Shown here: in pieces, positions 39,366-52,370 of the stretch
Position numbering within the stretch: position 1 is the stretch's first letter
How the letters are laid out: the number at the start of each line of letters is the position of its first letter
Notes under the pieces: model-generated
What the model was told of the DNA's origin: nothing
What the model saw: only the letters and a program-made list of their open reading frames with translations
Database searches by the model: none
Made by a program: the position numbers and the translations under genes
Source of the DNA: Membranipora membranacea
Taxonomy: Eukaryota; Bryozoa; Gymnolaemata; Cheilostomatida; Membraniporidae
Direction: 5' to 3'
NCBI GenBank assembly: GCA_914767715.1
Contig: OU612068.1
Span: forward strand, 10,232,001-10,296,000
DNA length: 64,000 bases

Positions 39366-39454
39366 GCATCACAGTGACCAATGAACTAAGTTATTATCTG
39401 ACCACTGAGCCGAGCAGTTTGACGTCTTTTTGGTGGTCTCTGATCTTATCAGTT

Positions 39455-39592
39455 CTAGAGAGAATAGTGATAGGTGTGATAGGTGATAGTGATAGGTGTG
39501 ATAATATCACACCTATCACTATCATCGTCCATGAACTGATAATGTAAGTTATCAGTATATATACTAGTAACTTACATTATCAGTACATGGAC
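39455..39592. repeat. Cluster of two palindromes with short direct repeats
   Basis: Direct repeats of gtgatagg (39467-39500) run into a palindrome centred near 39507 (gatagtgataggtgtgat and its complement). It is followed at once by a second one (39530-39592) with arms of about 25 bp (tgataatgtaagttatc against its inverse) around tatatata. Confidence 0.75.
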
Positions 39593-41605
<2,013 letters not shown>

Positions 41606-41683
41606 TTCAATCAAGTATGCCTTAAACTATTCAAAACTATAATATAAGGGTACCATCTATATAGGTCTAGAATTAACTCTCAC

Positions 41684-42330
41684 CTGTGAGCTTGTAGATC
41701 TCAGCGTAAGATCCAATGTAGACATCATTGTCAATCGGTAAAACAGCGAAATTATGAACAGTCAGGTGGTCGCACAAGGCCGATGATTTCAGACAGACAG
41801 GTACTGTGCGGTTGGAAAGGGTGTCAAGAATTCTTAATATGCCGTTGCTCCAGTCAGCAACAATGTCAAGATGTTTGACAAGTGGACTATATCATAGGGG
41901 GTATAAAACAAGGCATCATTGAATGAGCCTTCTATATAGCCAGGTGACGTTGAGCGGGTTAATATAGTGTTGAGGATTACGGTACCGTTCACATCAAATC
42001 GGATTTCTCGGATGTAGTGAGATGTAGGCGACTGGACATGTCTAAATTCCATGACAGTCCAGAAGGACCATTAAGGCCACCGACTACAGTGGAGACCTCT
42101 CCGGTGGTGGTGTCAACGGATCGGAGGGCATTGTTATTGTGGTCAGCGACAAATAAATTGTTAGGATCACGAGGGTCAAGAACGACACCCCAGGGGTGAT
42201 TGAATTGACCAGACAGTCCATCGGTGTAACCTTCACTTTTACACACACCTGCGAGTCTTGAAATTGTTTCAGAAATTCGGTCAAGCATGCGAAGGCAAGA
42301 ATTATCTGCAATCACAACATTGGTAAACAT
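41684..42330 (-). pseudogene. NHL-repeat protein exon, frame broken twice
   Basis: Minus-strand reading shows NHL-type beta-propeller repeats: VVIADNSCLRMLD, then a GQFNHPWGVVLD block with LFVADHNNNALRSVD, then in a second frame YIREIRFDVNG with GSFNDALFYTPYDIV, and in a third frame IVADWSNGILRILD. A donor (ctcacag before gtgaga) closes the exon at 41684, and an acceptor may lie at 42306 or further upstream. The three frames imply one indel near 42010 and one near 41860. This is either a decayed copy or assembly error in a real gene; no other exons were found nearby. Confidence 0.7.
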
Positions 42331-42642
42331 ACATTGAAGATTTAAACAAAATTAACTCCCTCATACGACACAAGAGATGCCATTTGAGACCCACAATACA
42401 CAGATTATAAATGCAAATACCCAGAGAGTGAGCGCTAGGCAAAATTCTTTCTTTAAATCTGCATGTGCTCATCATCGTTATAATGTCTAAATACCCCAGC
42501 CCTTTCCTCTATTTCCATTTTGCTAATGTGAATAATTTCTCACGCAAAAATGATTAGAATAATTTACTAATGCTCTTAATCTCAAACTGAGAGTAAAATA
42601 ACCAATTCAATTTCCTTTGAAGTATATGCGTATGTATACCAT

Positions 42643-42804
42643 CCCATTTTCAGAACTTCATAATTCATTTATGTATAACCCCTGTTTTTGTATTTTGTAG
42701 TTGTAGTTGTGTGTTAGAGGTCGACAAGTTAATTTTTAACTACTCCGTTATCTGTAAACTTTCCAAAAAACTTCTTTGAACAAAAGAAATAAATATAAAT
42801 AAGT
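42643..42804 (+). mobile_element. 5'-truncated LINE 3' end, same family as 52.4-53.7 kb
   Basis: It matches the 3' UTR of the LINE at 53557-53705 over its whole length (shared words: tgtataacccc, agaggtc, ttatctgtaaactttc) and ends in the same aaataaat-type tail. No coding part remains. Confidence 0.75.
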
Positions 42805-43780
42805 GATACTAACTTTACAAGTTTGGTTCCATAGGCATCTTTTGCAAGCAGTGCAACAGTCACACAAAACTGTGAAAACATGTAAACAGAGTGTGATATG
42901 AATAAGGTCTATAAATAGAAATCTACAGTCACAGTAGTGATGAGGTATCCAAAGCAATCAATTTAATATCTTGAGATGACAAAAAGAAAAGTAATGCTTG
43001 CCCAGCCTTAGGCTTGATATGTTTTATCAAATGACAAAAAAATCAAACAATTCAAAAACAGCACCCGATTACTCATTCAATATCATCACTGTGCAACTGA
43101 TCATGAAGAAATCTTATTGCGAATTGAATGTTGTAACTAAGTGCAAGCAGAATAGAAGGCCACATAGTTCTTGTTTGGCGAGAGACAACCGAAGGAATGA
43201 AGACCATTATAAATCTGCTGCTCCTAAATATTGACGAGTGATGCTGATGATTGAATCAAATAGCCAATCCCTTTTCAAGGAGTGGAGACAAAATGGGTTA
43301 TAAGTGATGGAAAGAGTCCAAAGGTTTCTGTGAGTGCAGACAAACTACCCTACACACTTTGTAATCCCAATTGTCAAGGCATGAAGTGTTAGGAGAAATA
43401 AAGGTGGAACGTTGCCATAGGGGATACACTTTACTCTTTAGTGTTGCGAATCCCTTCCACTAAATTTGCTACACCCCTTCCTTGATGTTCTATCAAAACT
43501 CAAATGCCAGTAGTAATTCAGGATGGGTTTACAATTGATAACAACCATATCTGCATGTACTGTATGGATAATGATTAAACACATTAAAAAAGGCCTAGCA
43601 AGCGGAATTGATAACCTGACCGCGAGTCAAGGAGAGATAGGTCCGCTGCGGATCGATTTAAATAAACTCAGACTAAAGCTTAAGACAATAATTCATCGGT
43701 GGTGAAAATATAACTATCTAACTTGAATTAATTTCAATTCCTGACAATATTTTTATCACCCATATAAATCTATATTAAAG
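42805..43780. other. Intergenic, nothing recognised
   Basis: Short open frames at 42998-43234 and 43523-43705 have no support. No strong repeats seen. Confidence 0.4.
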
Positions 43781-44090
43781 ACTTACTTTGAGGTTGCTAT
43801 TTTGTATCACATCTTATTCTCAATATTTAATTCGATCATTGAGCGATTTCAAGCTTTAGAATCCAAATATTAAGGAAGTTATGGTCTCTCAACCTTTCAA
43901 GATGACGGCAGTCAATTGGCATTAAGAATCAGCGGGCTCATCGTAAGGGATGTCACAACGCGCCATACTTGTTATACTAATTATTCCACAGAGAAGATGA
44001 TGATCAAAATTAAGATCTAATTGGGACTCGAACCCGGGTCTTTCAAACCAGCAGGCAACATCGCTACCATCGCACCACTAGGTCATACAC
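43781..44090 (-). mobile_element. tRNA-derived SINE, about 310 bp, minus strand
   Basis: Minus-strand reading starts with a tRNA-like head (A box near tagtggtgcgatggtagcg, B box gggttcgagtccc at 44024-44036). The body ends near 43781 with tttgtatcacatc read from the plus strand. It faces the next SINE head to head. Confidence 0.75.
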
Positions 44091-44099
44091 TGTAAGACT

Positions 44100-44403
44100 G
44101 TAGACAATATTGCTCCGAGTTAGCAGCGTTGCATGTTGGGCCATTCGGACCTGGGTTCGGACCCTCCAAGTCCCTGAACATTTTGATCATCATTATATCT
44201 ATAAGTATATCATAATAAGTATGACGCATTGTGACGTCCCACACGGTGTGCCCGCTGATTCCCAATGCCAATTCAAGGTGATCACCTTGGAAGTTTGAGA
44301 GCCTATGACTTCCCCAATATTTGGATTCTAAAGCTGGAAATCGCTCACACAATATGGATAATAAGATGTGATACAAAATAGCAGCCTCAAACTAAGTGTT
44401 CAA
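44100..44403 (+). mobile_element. tRNA-derived SINE, second copy, plus strand
   Basis: A degenerate head with gggttcggaccc at about 44153, then the same body as the minus copy (gcccgctgattcccaatgcc, tctaaagctggaaatcgctc, gatacaaaatagcagcctc). The two copies together form a 0.6-kb inverted repeat. Confidence 0.75.
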
Positions 44404-44520
44404 GGTTATGATACCAGCGTTGACCAATTTGGACATTTTATATACCATTGGAAAGCTGCTGAGCTACTGATCGCTAATAGCTCATCAAAAACATGATTGG
44501 ATGACGTTGCGTTACGGCAG

Positions 44521-44697
44521 AACGTATCAGGTCTATCAACCGAGATAGTGCCTGAAGGGTTAGACCACAAGCGGCAGGCATATCTCTTCAAGGAAATCCG
44601 TGAATTCTGTACACCTGAAACCAGAGACTTATTTTGTCCCAGCCCTGAGCCAACAGAACCAGTAGATGGACCTGCTGCAAAGAAATTGAAGAACTGA
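44521..44697 (+). CDS. Possible terminal exon or retrocopy fragment, unknown protein
   Basis: After a cag acceptor the frame stays open for 58 codons to TGA. The peptide is hydrophilic and protein-like (KRQAYLFKEIREFC, then Pro/Glu-rich, ending AAKKLKN). No upstream exons were found and no family is recognised. Confidence 0.3.
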   Translation, partial: NVSGLSTEIVPEGLDHKRQAYLFKEIREFCTPETRDLFCPSPEPTEPVDGPAAKKLKN

Positions 44698-47096
44698 ATC
44701 CAACCCTGAATTAAATAACTATTAACTACTGCAATTCTACTTTCATCGAATCAGCTCAGATCCTAATAAGGACCCCTTATATAAACTATAACTACAGTAC
44801 ACGCGGAGTCAACTCTGGCCATAAATTCAGTTAATTTGATCAGCTATAGTTAGAAAGCTGTTGACTTGATGAATTTTAAAGTAGTGTCATTGGATTAAGC
44901 ATGTTCCATTTGTATAGTGTATCAATTTGCATTGTGATCCGGACATTATTGACCCCCGTTGCTATGTAGTAAATAAACCACCCGTCGATTTTCAACAAAC
45001 CAAAACTTTGGCGCCAATTATTGAGAATTCGCGATTTCGGCTGACGGCCGGATCTGGCAGCTTTATAATTACATAACTTCGTCAATATTTGTCCTAGAAC
45101 AAAAATGAAAACATCACCAGAATCAGCAGAGAATTCTGCATCTGATACATGCAATAACTGAAAATATTTGCCCTACCTCTTTATGGACCTTTTTGATGGG
45201 ACACACCACAAATTTTTACAGATCACTTTACAGATTGTCCAAATGGCAATTCAATACACAAGATAACGAGGTCATCAAGTTTAATGAACTTCTTTTTCAT
45301 AGAAGGCTAAACAGCAATATTTCATTATGGAAGCTCCTGTTATGAATGTGCAGTAACTTAATTATGATTTGTTTGAGAGGGCTAACAGGATGGCAAAGGG
45401 CTCCCACTTATTGGTTACTGCTGTTTTTTAAATAAGACCAAGTCAAGACTTTCCAAAATGGGTGATATCATTGTTTAAATTGAGATCAAATGGACTGGAT
45501 TGTACATTCAGCAAGATAGTTTGTTACCATCACTTTTTCTTTTTTTCAGGAGCTCGGATTTAGACCACGCTAGAGGAGTGATTATGAGCAATAGATAAGC
45601 AGAGCTAGTTTGCAGGTAAATTAACCTCAGCTAACACTACATTTAGGCTATCCGACTTTGCTGAAGTGGGAGGCAATATAAAGTTAAGAAGGAGAGAGTA
45701 TTATAGCCAGCTATTTCAGTCAGTTATTTCAAGCCTGTGCAAAATTTAGGGACACATCTTGCACAAATACTCAACTCCCTTAGGGGAAAGGCAATTAAAA
45801 TTCAACAAAGATCGAAAAGACATCTCATAACCGACATCTCGATATTGAAAGAGATTTCAACAGGAGGGACAACAAAGCTAATATTGTGTAATAAAGATAT
45901 GCAATTCTGGTTTTGTGACCACTTGCATCAGTCATCAATTATTATACCTTGACCTACTGTAGCTTGATGATATGTGGGCGTAAACTAGCCATTGAGGAGA
46001 AATGAGCCTGGATTATTGAGTTTGCTGACGTGTCACATCAGTTTATTTTTTATATGATATAATAGTTTACGATGCAGAGAATCATAGTGATATGATATTT
46101 CTCATTGGTTCCTTGTGTCTCCATCCTCATATTTTCTTGCTCTTTTCAGTCAGGATTAGCTTATGCAGCGAAACTGATTACAGTTACTGAAGTTGGAAAA
46201 GAAACTATGTACAATTTTTAGTTATTCATTATTCATGATAAGCATCACAAAAAATAGTATTCGCTTTACAAGATTGAAGTTTCCCCAAAATTATTGCCGT
46301 TTTATCTCATACCCAAACTTCATGGTCAGCATAAACTCGGGATACTATTTCCAATGTCAACTCAGGTAATGCAAAATTATTGTGTTAGCACTAAATTGGT
46401 GATAAATTATGACAAACTTAAAATGACTGTAATAGTGTCAGCACAGAAAAAAGCAAAACAGCTTTAATTAATATAAACATTACACTTTCTCTGATTTTCT
46501 CTATATATATATCATTATCACATTAATAAACGTTAACCTCACACCCTTCCTTTTTTTTTTCTTTTTGTTTTGACATCAAACTATATAATCATGATAACCA
46601 ATGACAGCCACACTTGGTTACCGCAGATGCCATTAGCTCAGCTAGAATATAGAACAGCCTTTACAAATGACATCCATGGTTAATGGCAAATAATTGCTCT
46701 TTATAATTGACCCTGAATGTTGCATCACACATTCATTCACTATTAGCTATCATGACAGCAGCAGTACAAGATAGATATCAGTTCCATTAAGTGCTGTTTC
46801 TCAAGTTGTCTTCCCCTTTTATAATGCAGGATAACTCCTGACTTTACTGGATCACGTATCATTATAGGACACTGGAAATTCCACTGTCTCAAAGTGAAGA
46901 CAGCCAATGAGAATGTTTGGCTTAAAATAGACTGCGTATCATAATTATTCTAAGCAAATGATGCTTTGGCTTAAAATAGACTATATGTCATAGGGCTTAA
47001 GCCAATGAGATTATCTTATGTACAATTTCCACATACGGTGCAATCCTGCAATCAATTATGTAAGAAAGACTGAGAGTAAAACATTTTTTTTTACAG
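44698..47096. other. Intergenic, no gene recognised
   Basis: AT-rich. A more GC-rich patch at 45000-45060 (gatttcggctgacggccgg) lies in a minus-strand open frame (44876-45154) without recognisable features. A short direct repeat of the phrase ggcttaaaatagact occurs at 46919 and 46970. Confidence 0.4.
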
Positions 47097-47256
47097 GGAA
47101 AACAGCACCGCACCCGCGATGAAACAGCACAGAGATGAAAAAAACAACAGTCTTGGGAATGATGCAAGGTTTCAGCGAGCACCACCGGAGAGTATAAAAG
47201 GAGGAAAATTCAAGAAAAAAAGAAAAGTGCTCACCGGATACAAAACCATATTATAG
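47097..47256 (+). CDS. Possible exon encoding a Lys-rich basic peptide
   Basis: A strong acceptor (pyrimidine run then acag) opens a 53-codon frame to TAG. Its end is very basic (KGGKFKKKRKV). No signal exon was found on the same strand upstream, so this may be chance. The TATAAAAGG inside it (47191-47199) could equally be part of a promoter. Confidence 0.25.
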
Positions 47257-47605
47257 TAGTAGAAAACATGTAGAAGAGCATTTCATATTTTTATATAAAT
47301 CTGATTTTAATTCAGATAAATATTTTAAGAATTAATTTTACCATGAATTATTTTTACTCTGGATTATTCACACTTTGGAGACTGGATTTATTATAAGCAA
47401 GAGGACGACAAGGATACATTGGTAATTATACTTTATTTTGAAAAGGATTATTATCATTTTTTTTATTAATAATTTTATACTTCTACATTTTTAAATTGAC
47501 ATTTTTGTATTCACATTTAAATTTAGAACAAAATAAATAGTTGTATTGACCTCAACTAAGCATCCGCTTGATTAAATTACTGAGTTGTAAACAACCACCG
47601 AGTAT

Positions 47606-47852
47606 CAGGATTCAAGAGTCATTAACCCAGTCTTTGACCTTGCAAAATTATCGTTTTTATAAAGCGTCAAGAATTTTATTATCTTTGAGTAGTCAAAGAT
47701 ACTTTGAACTAGAATTGTGAAAGTCGAATATATCATCAAGAGTCTTTAGCGCAGTCTTTGACCTTGTAAAATTATCACTCTATAAGCATCAATAATTTTA
47801 TTATCTTTGAGTAGTCAAAGATACTTTGAAATAGAATTGTGATAGGTCAATT
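47606..47852 (+). repeat. Tandem duplication, 124-bp period
   Basis: Two copies from caagagtc through cagtctttgaccttg to aatagaattgtga. The word cagtctttgacctt starts at 47628 and 47752. The copies differ by point changes and a small indel. Confidence 0.8.
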
Positions 47853-48418
47853 AAAGCATCGAGCTAAAATTCAAGCTTAATTTGAAGCGACCTAGAGCTA
47901 TTCTCATTCCAGACAGAGAAGTGAATTGAAGTCTGTAACCTATCAATTGGTTACAAGGCCTGTGATTCTAATACAACTGCCGGTGTCACCTAATTGGACT
48001 TCCAGGCACTAAACAAAGTCCAACAGCCTTGTTGGAATTTAAATCTCCACAAATAAGTGAGATTATTTATAGATAACTACGCAATATATATATCAAACTA
48101 TGAACCACAGGCTAATATTTATTATAGCCACGAGTTCATAAACCACATACAGTTATCAATCGCTTTGTGGTGCATGAGTATTGTCTCAAGCTTATAACAA
48201 GCTTTCTGCTAGCCCAATTTAGGGATACCTGCGGTTTATTGGCAGGAGCTGCCCTTTGAATGACTAAGGAGCCAACTTCTCCTTAGTTCAAGAGTGGTCA
48301 GACTTATAAACAATTCTAAGGGTTTCTCTAAACCTGGAAAGGGAAGCCAGCTGTTCGTCTCTTGAAATTTTGCCAAGGTTAATTGACACATGTGGTTAAT
48401 TGAGTGCTACCAAATTTA

Positions 48419-48440
48419 CACACACACACACACACACATA
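48419..48440 (+). repeat. (CA)n microsatellite, about 11 copies
   Basis: A short dinucleotide run, perfect. Confidence 0.8.
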
Positions 48441-48710
48441 GAACCTGAATTACGTCATCGATATATTATTCATTCATAGATTTTATAGAAGGAGCAAACA
48501 ACTCCAAATTGAATACACAAAGATAACTAAATTCATTAAATTACGTGTTGGAACTTGGAGTTATTCAGAGTAACTTCCCTTACCCCTACTTCCTTATCCG
48601 TTCCTCACAGCATATACTTTATAAGTATATGCGGGGAACCACCTTATCATAATTTCCTTTTCCGTTCCTCACAATAGCCAAGCTTCATTTAAATTGATCT
48701 TGGATAATAA

Positions 48711-49254
48711 TTACCTGACTGGCCTAACTATCCTTCTCTTATTTCTATGAACTGCTGGTCTGCTACCTCCTTTTCCTTTTCCTCTTCCTACATGTTTTCC
48801 TGCGGACAGTCTTCCACCGAGCACCGTACCTGAAAAATAATATTGGTAAATACATGATGACTTGTTAGACCATTTCAAACGATCTTACATAGCAGTTTAG
48901 AAAAAATGGTAGAGGAGGCAAAAGGAGGGGTGCTGTAACTCCTCTCCAAGCAATATAAGTCATATAAGTAGCAAATGAAAATCCAAAAGGAGCTGATTCT
49001 AACATGGATTATTCAATTATAGTGTTTTAGGCCACTGTATTTAGCTTTCTAGGGGAGCCTCCCTGTCCCCCCTAGAACTACAGGCCTGCATACAGTGTTT
49101 TAGTTTTGACTTATCAACTCATTTTCATTCACAATCTCTGCAACAAAGTTTGCAGCAAAGTCGATCGAATGCAACTGAAAGGTCTGAAACTGGTTCATTA
49201 CCCACCTGCTAGAAGGATAGTGCAAAGAAGACCAATGATAATCAACTTGTTCAT
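48711..49254 (-). CDS. Small secreted, strongly basic peptide (candidate antimicrobial)
   Basis: Two exons on the minus strand: 49254-49206 (16 residues plus one base, phase 1) and 48829-48711, ending in TAA; 55 residues in all. Exon 1 is a complete signal peptide (MNKLIIIGLLCTILLA). The mature part of about 35-38 residues has Gly, Arg, Lys and His in over half its positions (GKHVGRGKGKGG, then NKRRIVRPVR), with no Cys and almost no acidic residue. A good acceptor (ttttttgtag) lies one base before the ATG, so a 5' UTR intron is likely. Such peptides are often antimicrobial or nucleic-acid binding, but that is inference; no family is recognised. The stop overlaps a possible donor (agg followed by taatt), so a longer form is possible. 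A paralogous first exon lies at 62834. Confidence 0.6.
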
Positions 49255-50394
49255 TCTACAAAAAATCAATATATAATTAGAAACCCATAATATAATATTA
49301 TATAATCTTACATGGTGTTCATGATGCATTTGAATGTGTTGGAACAGTATTCCTTTCATATTTTGCGCTGACAACACTATGACAAATACCACAGATTGCC
49401 TTGTGCTTACCAATGCTACTGCACTACTATAAAACACGTATATGCCCTCTCTCACTGTACTATTCAGTGTTGTTATGTTATGTAACTCGCCAGTGGTCCC
49501 TAGTTAGAATTAACAAAATCCTTAATGCCTGAGATCGCATAATTTCTTAGTTTAGATGATCAATGCTTGACACATTGTGATTGATGGGCAATTAGCAAGA
49601 CACTCTCTTGATCAGCAATAAATTTGTGGACATTATTGCCTACAGTTTAAACTTTGTCTTTTCCCTTATATATATATACTTTTATTCGCAACCAAGGTCA
49701 TCTCATTCGAAATTTTTTGCACTCAGTGCCAGAAAAAATAAATTGAAACAAAAAGTAGAAGCAGAAAGGAATAATATCAACAATGATGTTGGTCAAGTCG
49801 ATACTATATGGTTGAATAGTAATGTTTTGAATTAACTCACTACAGCGCCATTGTTGACATTTTTGTGTGGTCTTACTTTCTTTTTTCACAAACATATCAC
49901 ACAGGACAAACAACTCAAATCAAACTCTCCAATCATCTGAAAGTTAATCCCAATGCAGAAAGGTCATATGTGTATACCTATGACTGGTTACTTACTTGTA
50001 TGTTGGTAATGTAGATGCTCTGTTGCTGGTTAACTTCTAAGAGATCAGTGCTTACATCAATTCTTCCTCAGCTTTTTATACTTCTTTGTATCATGTTTGA
50101 CATCCTTTAGGAAACAATAATGAGCTATAATTTATGTTTTATATATGTTGTCCCCAACTTAAAATATAAACAACATAGCTCATAAAAAAGAGGTGGAAGT
50201 ACAGACAATTTAATTAGCATTGTCATTTGTGATCATAATATGAATTTATGAATTTGTACATTAGGAAATTGGACCATCATGAGCGGCAACAATGATAATT
50301 AATGTACAGGGCCTGTACTGCTTATGTTTGCTTCGAACGCTCATTTGGCTCATAAAATTTGTTGAAGGAAACTGTATGGAAAGAAAATCATAAT

Positions 50395-50850
50395 CGTTAT
50401 GGAGTTCTTGCCATTCAAGGTCCAAGTATTAATATACTTTTATGTGGGTATTATATTTTTTGGGGAAGGGCCAACTAATCAAATGAAAATGACACAACCA
50501 TTATGGTGCGCTGGCCATTTTCAAGGTCCAAGTATTTTTATACTTTTATATGTGTATGTATTTTGGGTTATAATCCGAACATGAGCTGTCTAGCTGGTAC
50601 AATCCATTTAACATACAGGATTCACATAGAGATAATAATTATTAACGGCAGTGTGAAGTTCTTTTTGGAAGGGCCAACTTTTCAAATGAAAATGACACAA
50701 CCATAAAGTCAGACTAGCCATTCCCAGTGCCAAGTATTCATATACTTTCATATGCGTAGGGTAATAATCTGAACATTAACTGCAAGCTGTTATAAACCAT
50801 TTGAAATACAAGATTCACATGGAGAAGGTTCTTTTGACAATATAAAGCTG
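50395..50850 (+). repeat. Degenerate tandem repeat, three units
   Basis: Each unit holds the words gccatt, caaggtccaagtatt (or its variant), atacttttatatg and, in two units, gggccaact followed by caaatgaaaatgacacaacc. Unit starts are near 50400, 50508 and 50718; the second is the longest. Confidence 0.65.
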
Positions 50851-51040
50851 AAGTTCTTAAGTTTCAATTTAACCGGCAAGTTATTTGGTTTGATATGAAA
50901 TCTTTCAGCAACAGTTTCTTTATCACTGTGTTTCCATACAAATTTTGAGCTCAAGCTGAATTGTCACCTCTTGGTTCGCCCTCTAAATATGCATTCATGT
51001 CAATGTATTGAGATCGAGCTGAAACTTCAGAAACATCTGC

Positions 51041-51111
51041 TGACACCGGGACATGAACCCGGGCCTAGACAAAGCCTTAGATGATAACCACTCGGCCACG
51101 CAAGCTCGCTG
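51041..51111 (-). mobile_element. tRNA-like SINE head (Leu/Ser-type), minus strand
   Basis: Minus-strand reading has tggccgagtggttatc (A box) and cgggttcatgtccc (degenerate B box). The acceptor ends do not pair, so it is a SINE head or tRNA pseudogene, not a working tRNA. Confidence 0.5.
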
Positions 51112-52287
51112 TACTTCAAAAAGCTCAATGTGAACTGAACCTACAGTCTCACCGCAAACCGGGAGGTATTCCCTGGATTGAACAGCCTCAAAATTAGCTC
51201 AGGTCGATGTATAGAACTATTTGTGTATGGCAGTCTCTAGGTAGCGATTCTCATTCTGTAGAATCCTGGCTAAGTATCGAAAGTCACTATTAAACTACTG
51301 CTGCCACTCATGCAAATTTGTGCTCATTTAATTCTGCATAGCTCCAAGATAATTAATTGAGACTTAAATCTCATAATTGTCACCTAATGGGAAAATAATT
51401 CTACACACCAGCTTATGACGTCACCTGTTGTGGTAGATAATTAATTTCATACCCTAATTTTGACAATCAGTTTGTGCAAATTATTTGCTCATCATGTGAC
51501 AATGCTGAGGTTGCAGCCTCATTTTATTAGTTTTGAGCTATACAGAATTCTATAAGCACACATTTGGCTGTGTGGCAGCAGTTGTTTAAGTTGTCAAAGT
51601 CATGCAACTGATAAATGATGATGAATATCTTGCCGAAGCATTAAAAATTTAAAATAAAACGCATGCGCCTTTTTCTTTAGCCGTACAGGTTATAACAATA
51701 ATATAGACATGATAAAGCAAATCTTGTTGGGGGAGACAACTTTTCAAGTTGTTGACTAAGCAAGCGCACATAACTGCACTTACACTTGTATGACACACTC
51801 ACTGTAGCCAAGAAATTTCCTGAAAGGATGGAAGCTAGCACAAGCATAGGTGTCTCGAGTCGAAACTGGGTCCCATACAGACTTGCCACTATCCAAACAT
51901 GGTTATTGCCTACCCTCTTTTCAGACACTTCAACGGTTTGCCCTTAACTATGATAGCTTATGATACTGTAAAGGCTGGCAACTAAATAGTATGCTGATGA
52001 TGCGGATATGCTGTGTTACTAGCTAATTTCTATAAGTTTTTTTATACTTCTTTGCCATCCTGTTGGATATCTTTTATGTGATAATTGATTGGTTTTAATT
52101 TGTATTTAATGTAAGTTTCTACAATTTAAACATATTATATGAATCATAACAAAGTGTTAGAGGAAGCAAAATGGAATGATTTCATGATCATTAAGGCCAT
52201 TTCCCAGTGCCACGTATTTATATTTTACTTCCTTCAACCTTTGTTACAAGAGCTTCGTCTTAATTTTATCATCGAAAAGACATAATT

Positions 52288-52370
52288 CATGTATTCATGT
52301 ATGTGTGTAGTCAGATTTTTAAGGGACATATTATGTCCAATAAAACTGACTACACACATACATGAATCAT
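52288..52370. repeat. Near-palindrome, arms about 36 bp, at the 5' edge of a LINE
   Basis: Centre at about 52331 (gggacata/tatgtcc), arms ending in attcatgtatgtgtgtagtc and its complement. Two small mismatched patches only. Its right arm runs into the truncated LINE coding frame that starts at 52362. Confidence 0.8.

Larger units (their letters stand above)
47257..48710. other. Intergenic with a tandem duplication
   Basis: Apart from the 124-bp duplication and the CA repeat listed separately, AT-rich non-coding sequence only. Confidence 0.45.
49255..52287. other. Intergenic with tandem repeats and a tRNA-like SINE
   Basis: Holds the upstream region of the basic peptide gene. The repeats at 50395-50850 and the SINE head at 51041-51111 are listed separately. 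A minus-strand open frame at 51677-51928 is unsupported. Confidence 0.45.

Noticed and set aside
47191-47199. TATA box promoter
   Set aside because: The word TATAAAAGG fits, but no transcript start or gene follows within reach, and it lies inside another open frame.
49198-49455. 85-residue minus-strand open frame as a gene
   Set aside because: Its end is the signal exon of the spliced basic peptide gene; the upstream part lies across a good acceptor and looks like 5' intron.
51677-51928. 83-residue minus-strand open frame
   Set aside because: No start context, splice sites or family resemblance.
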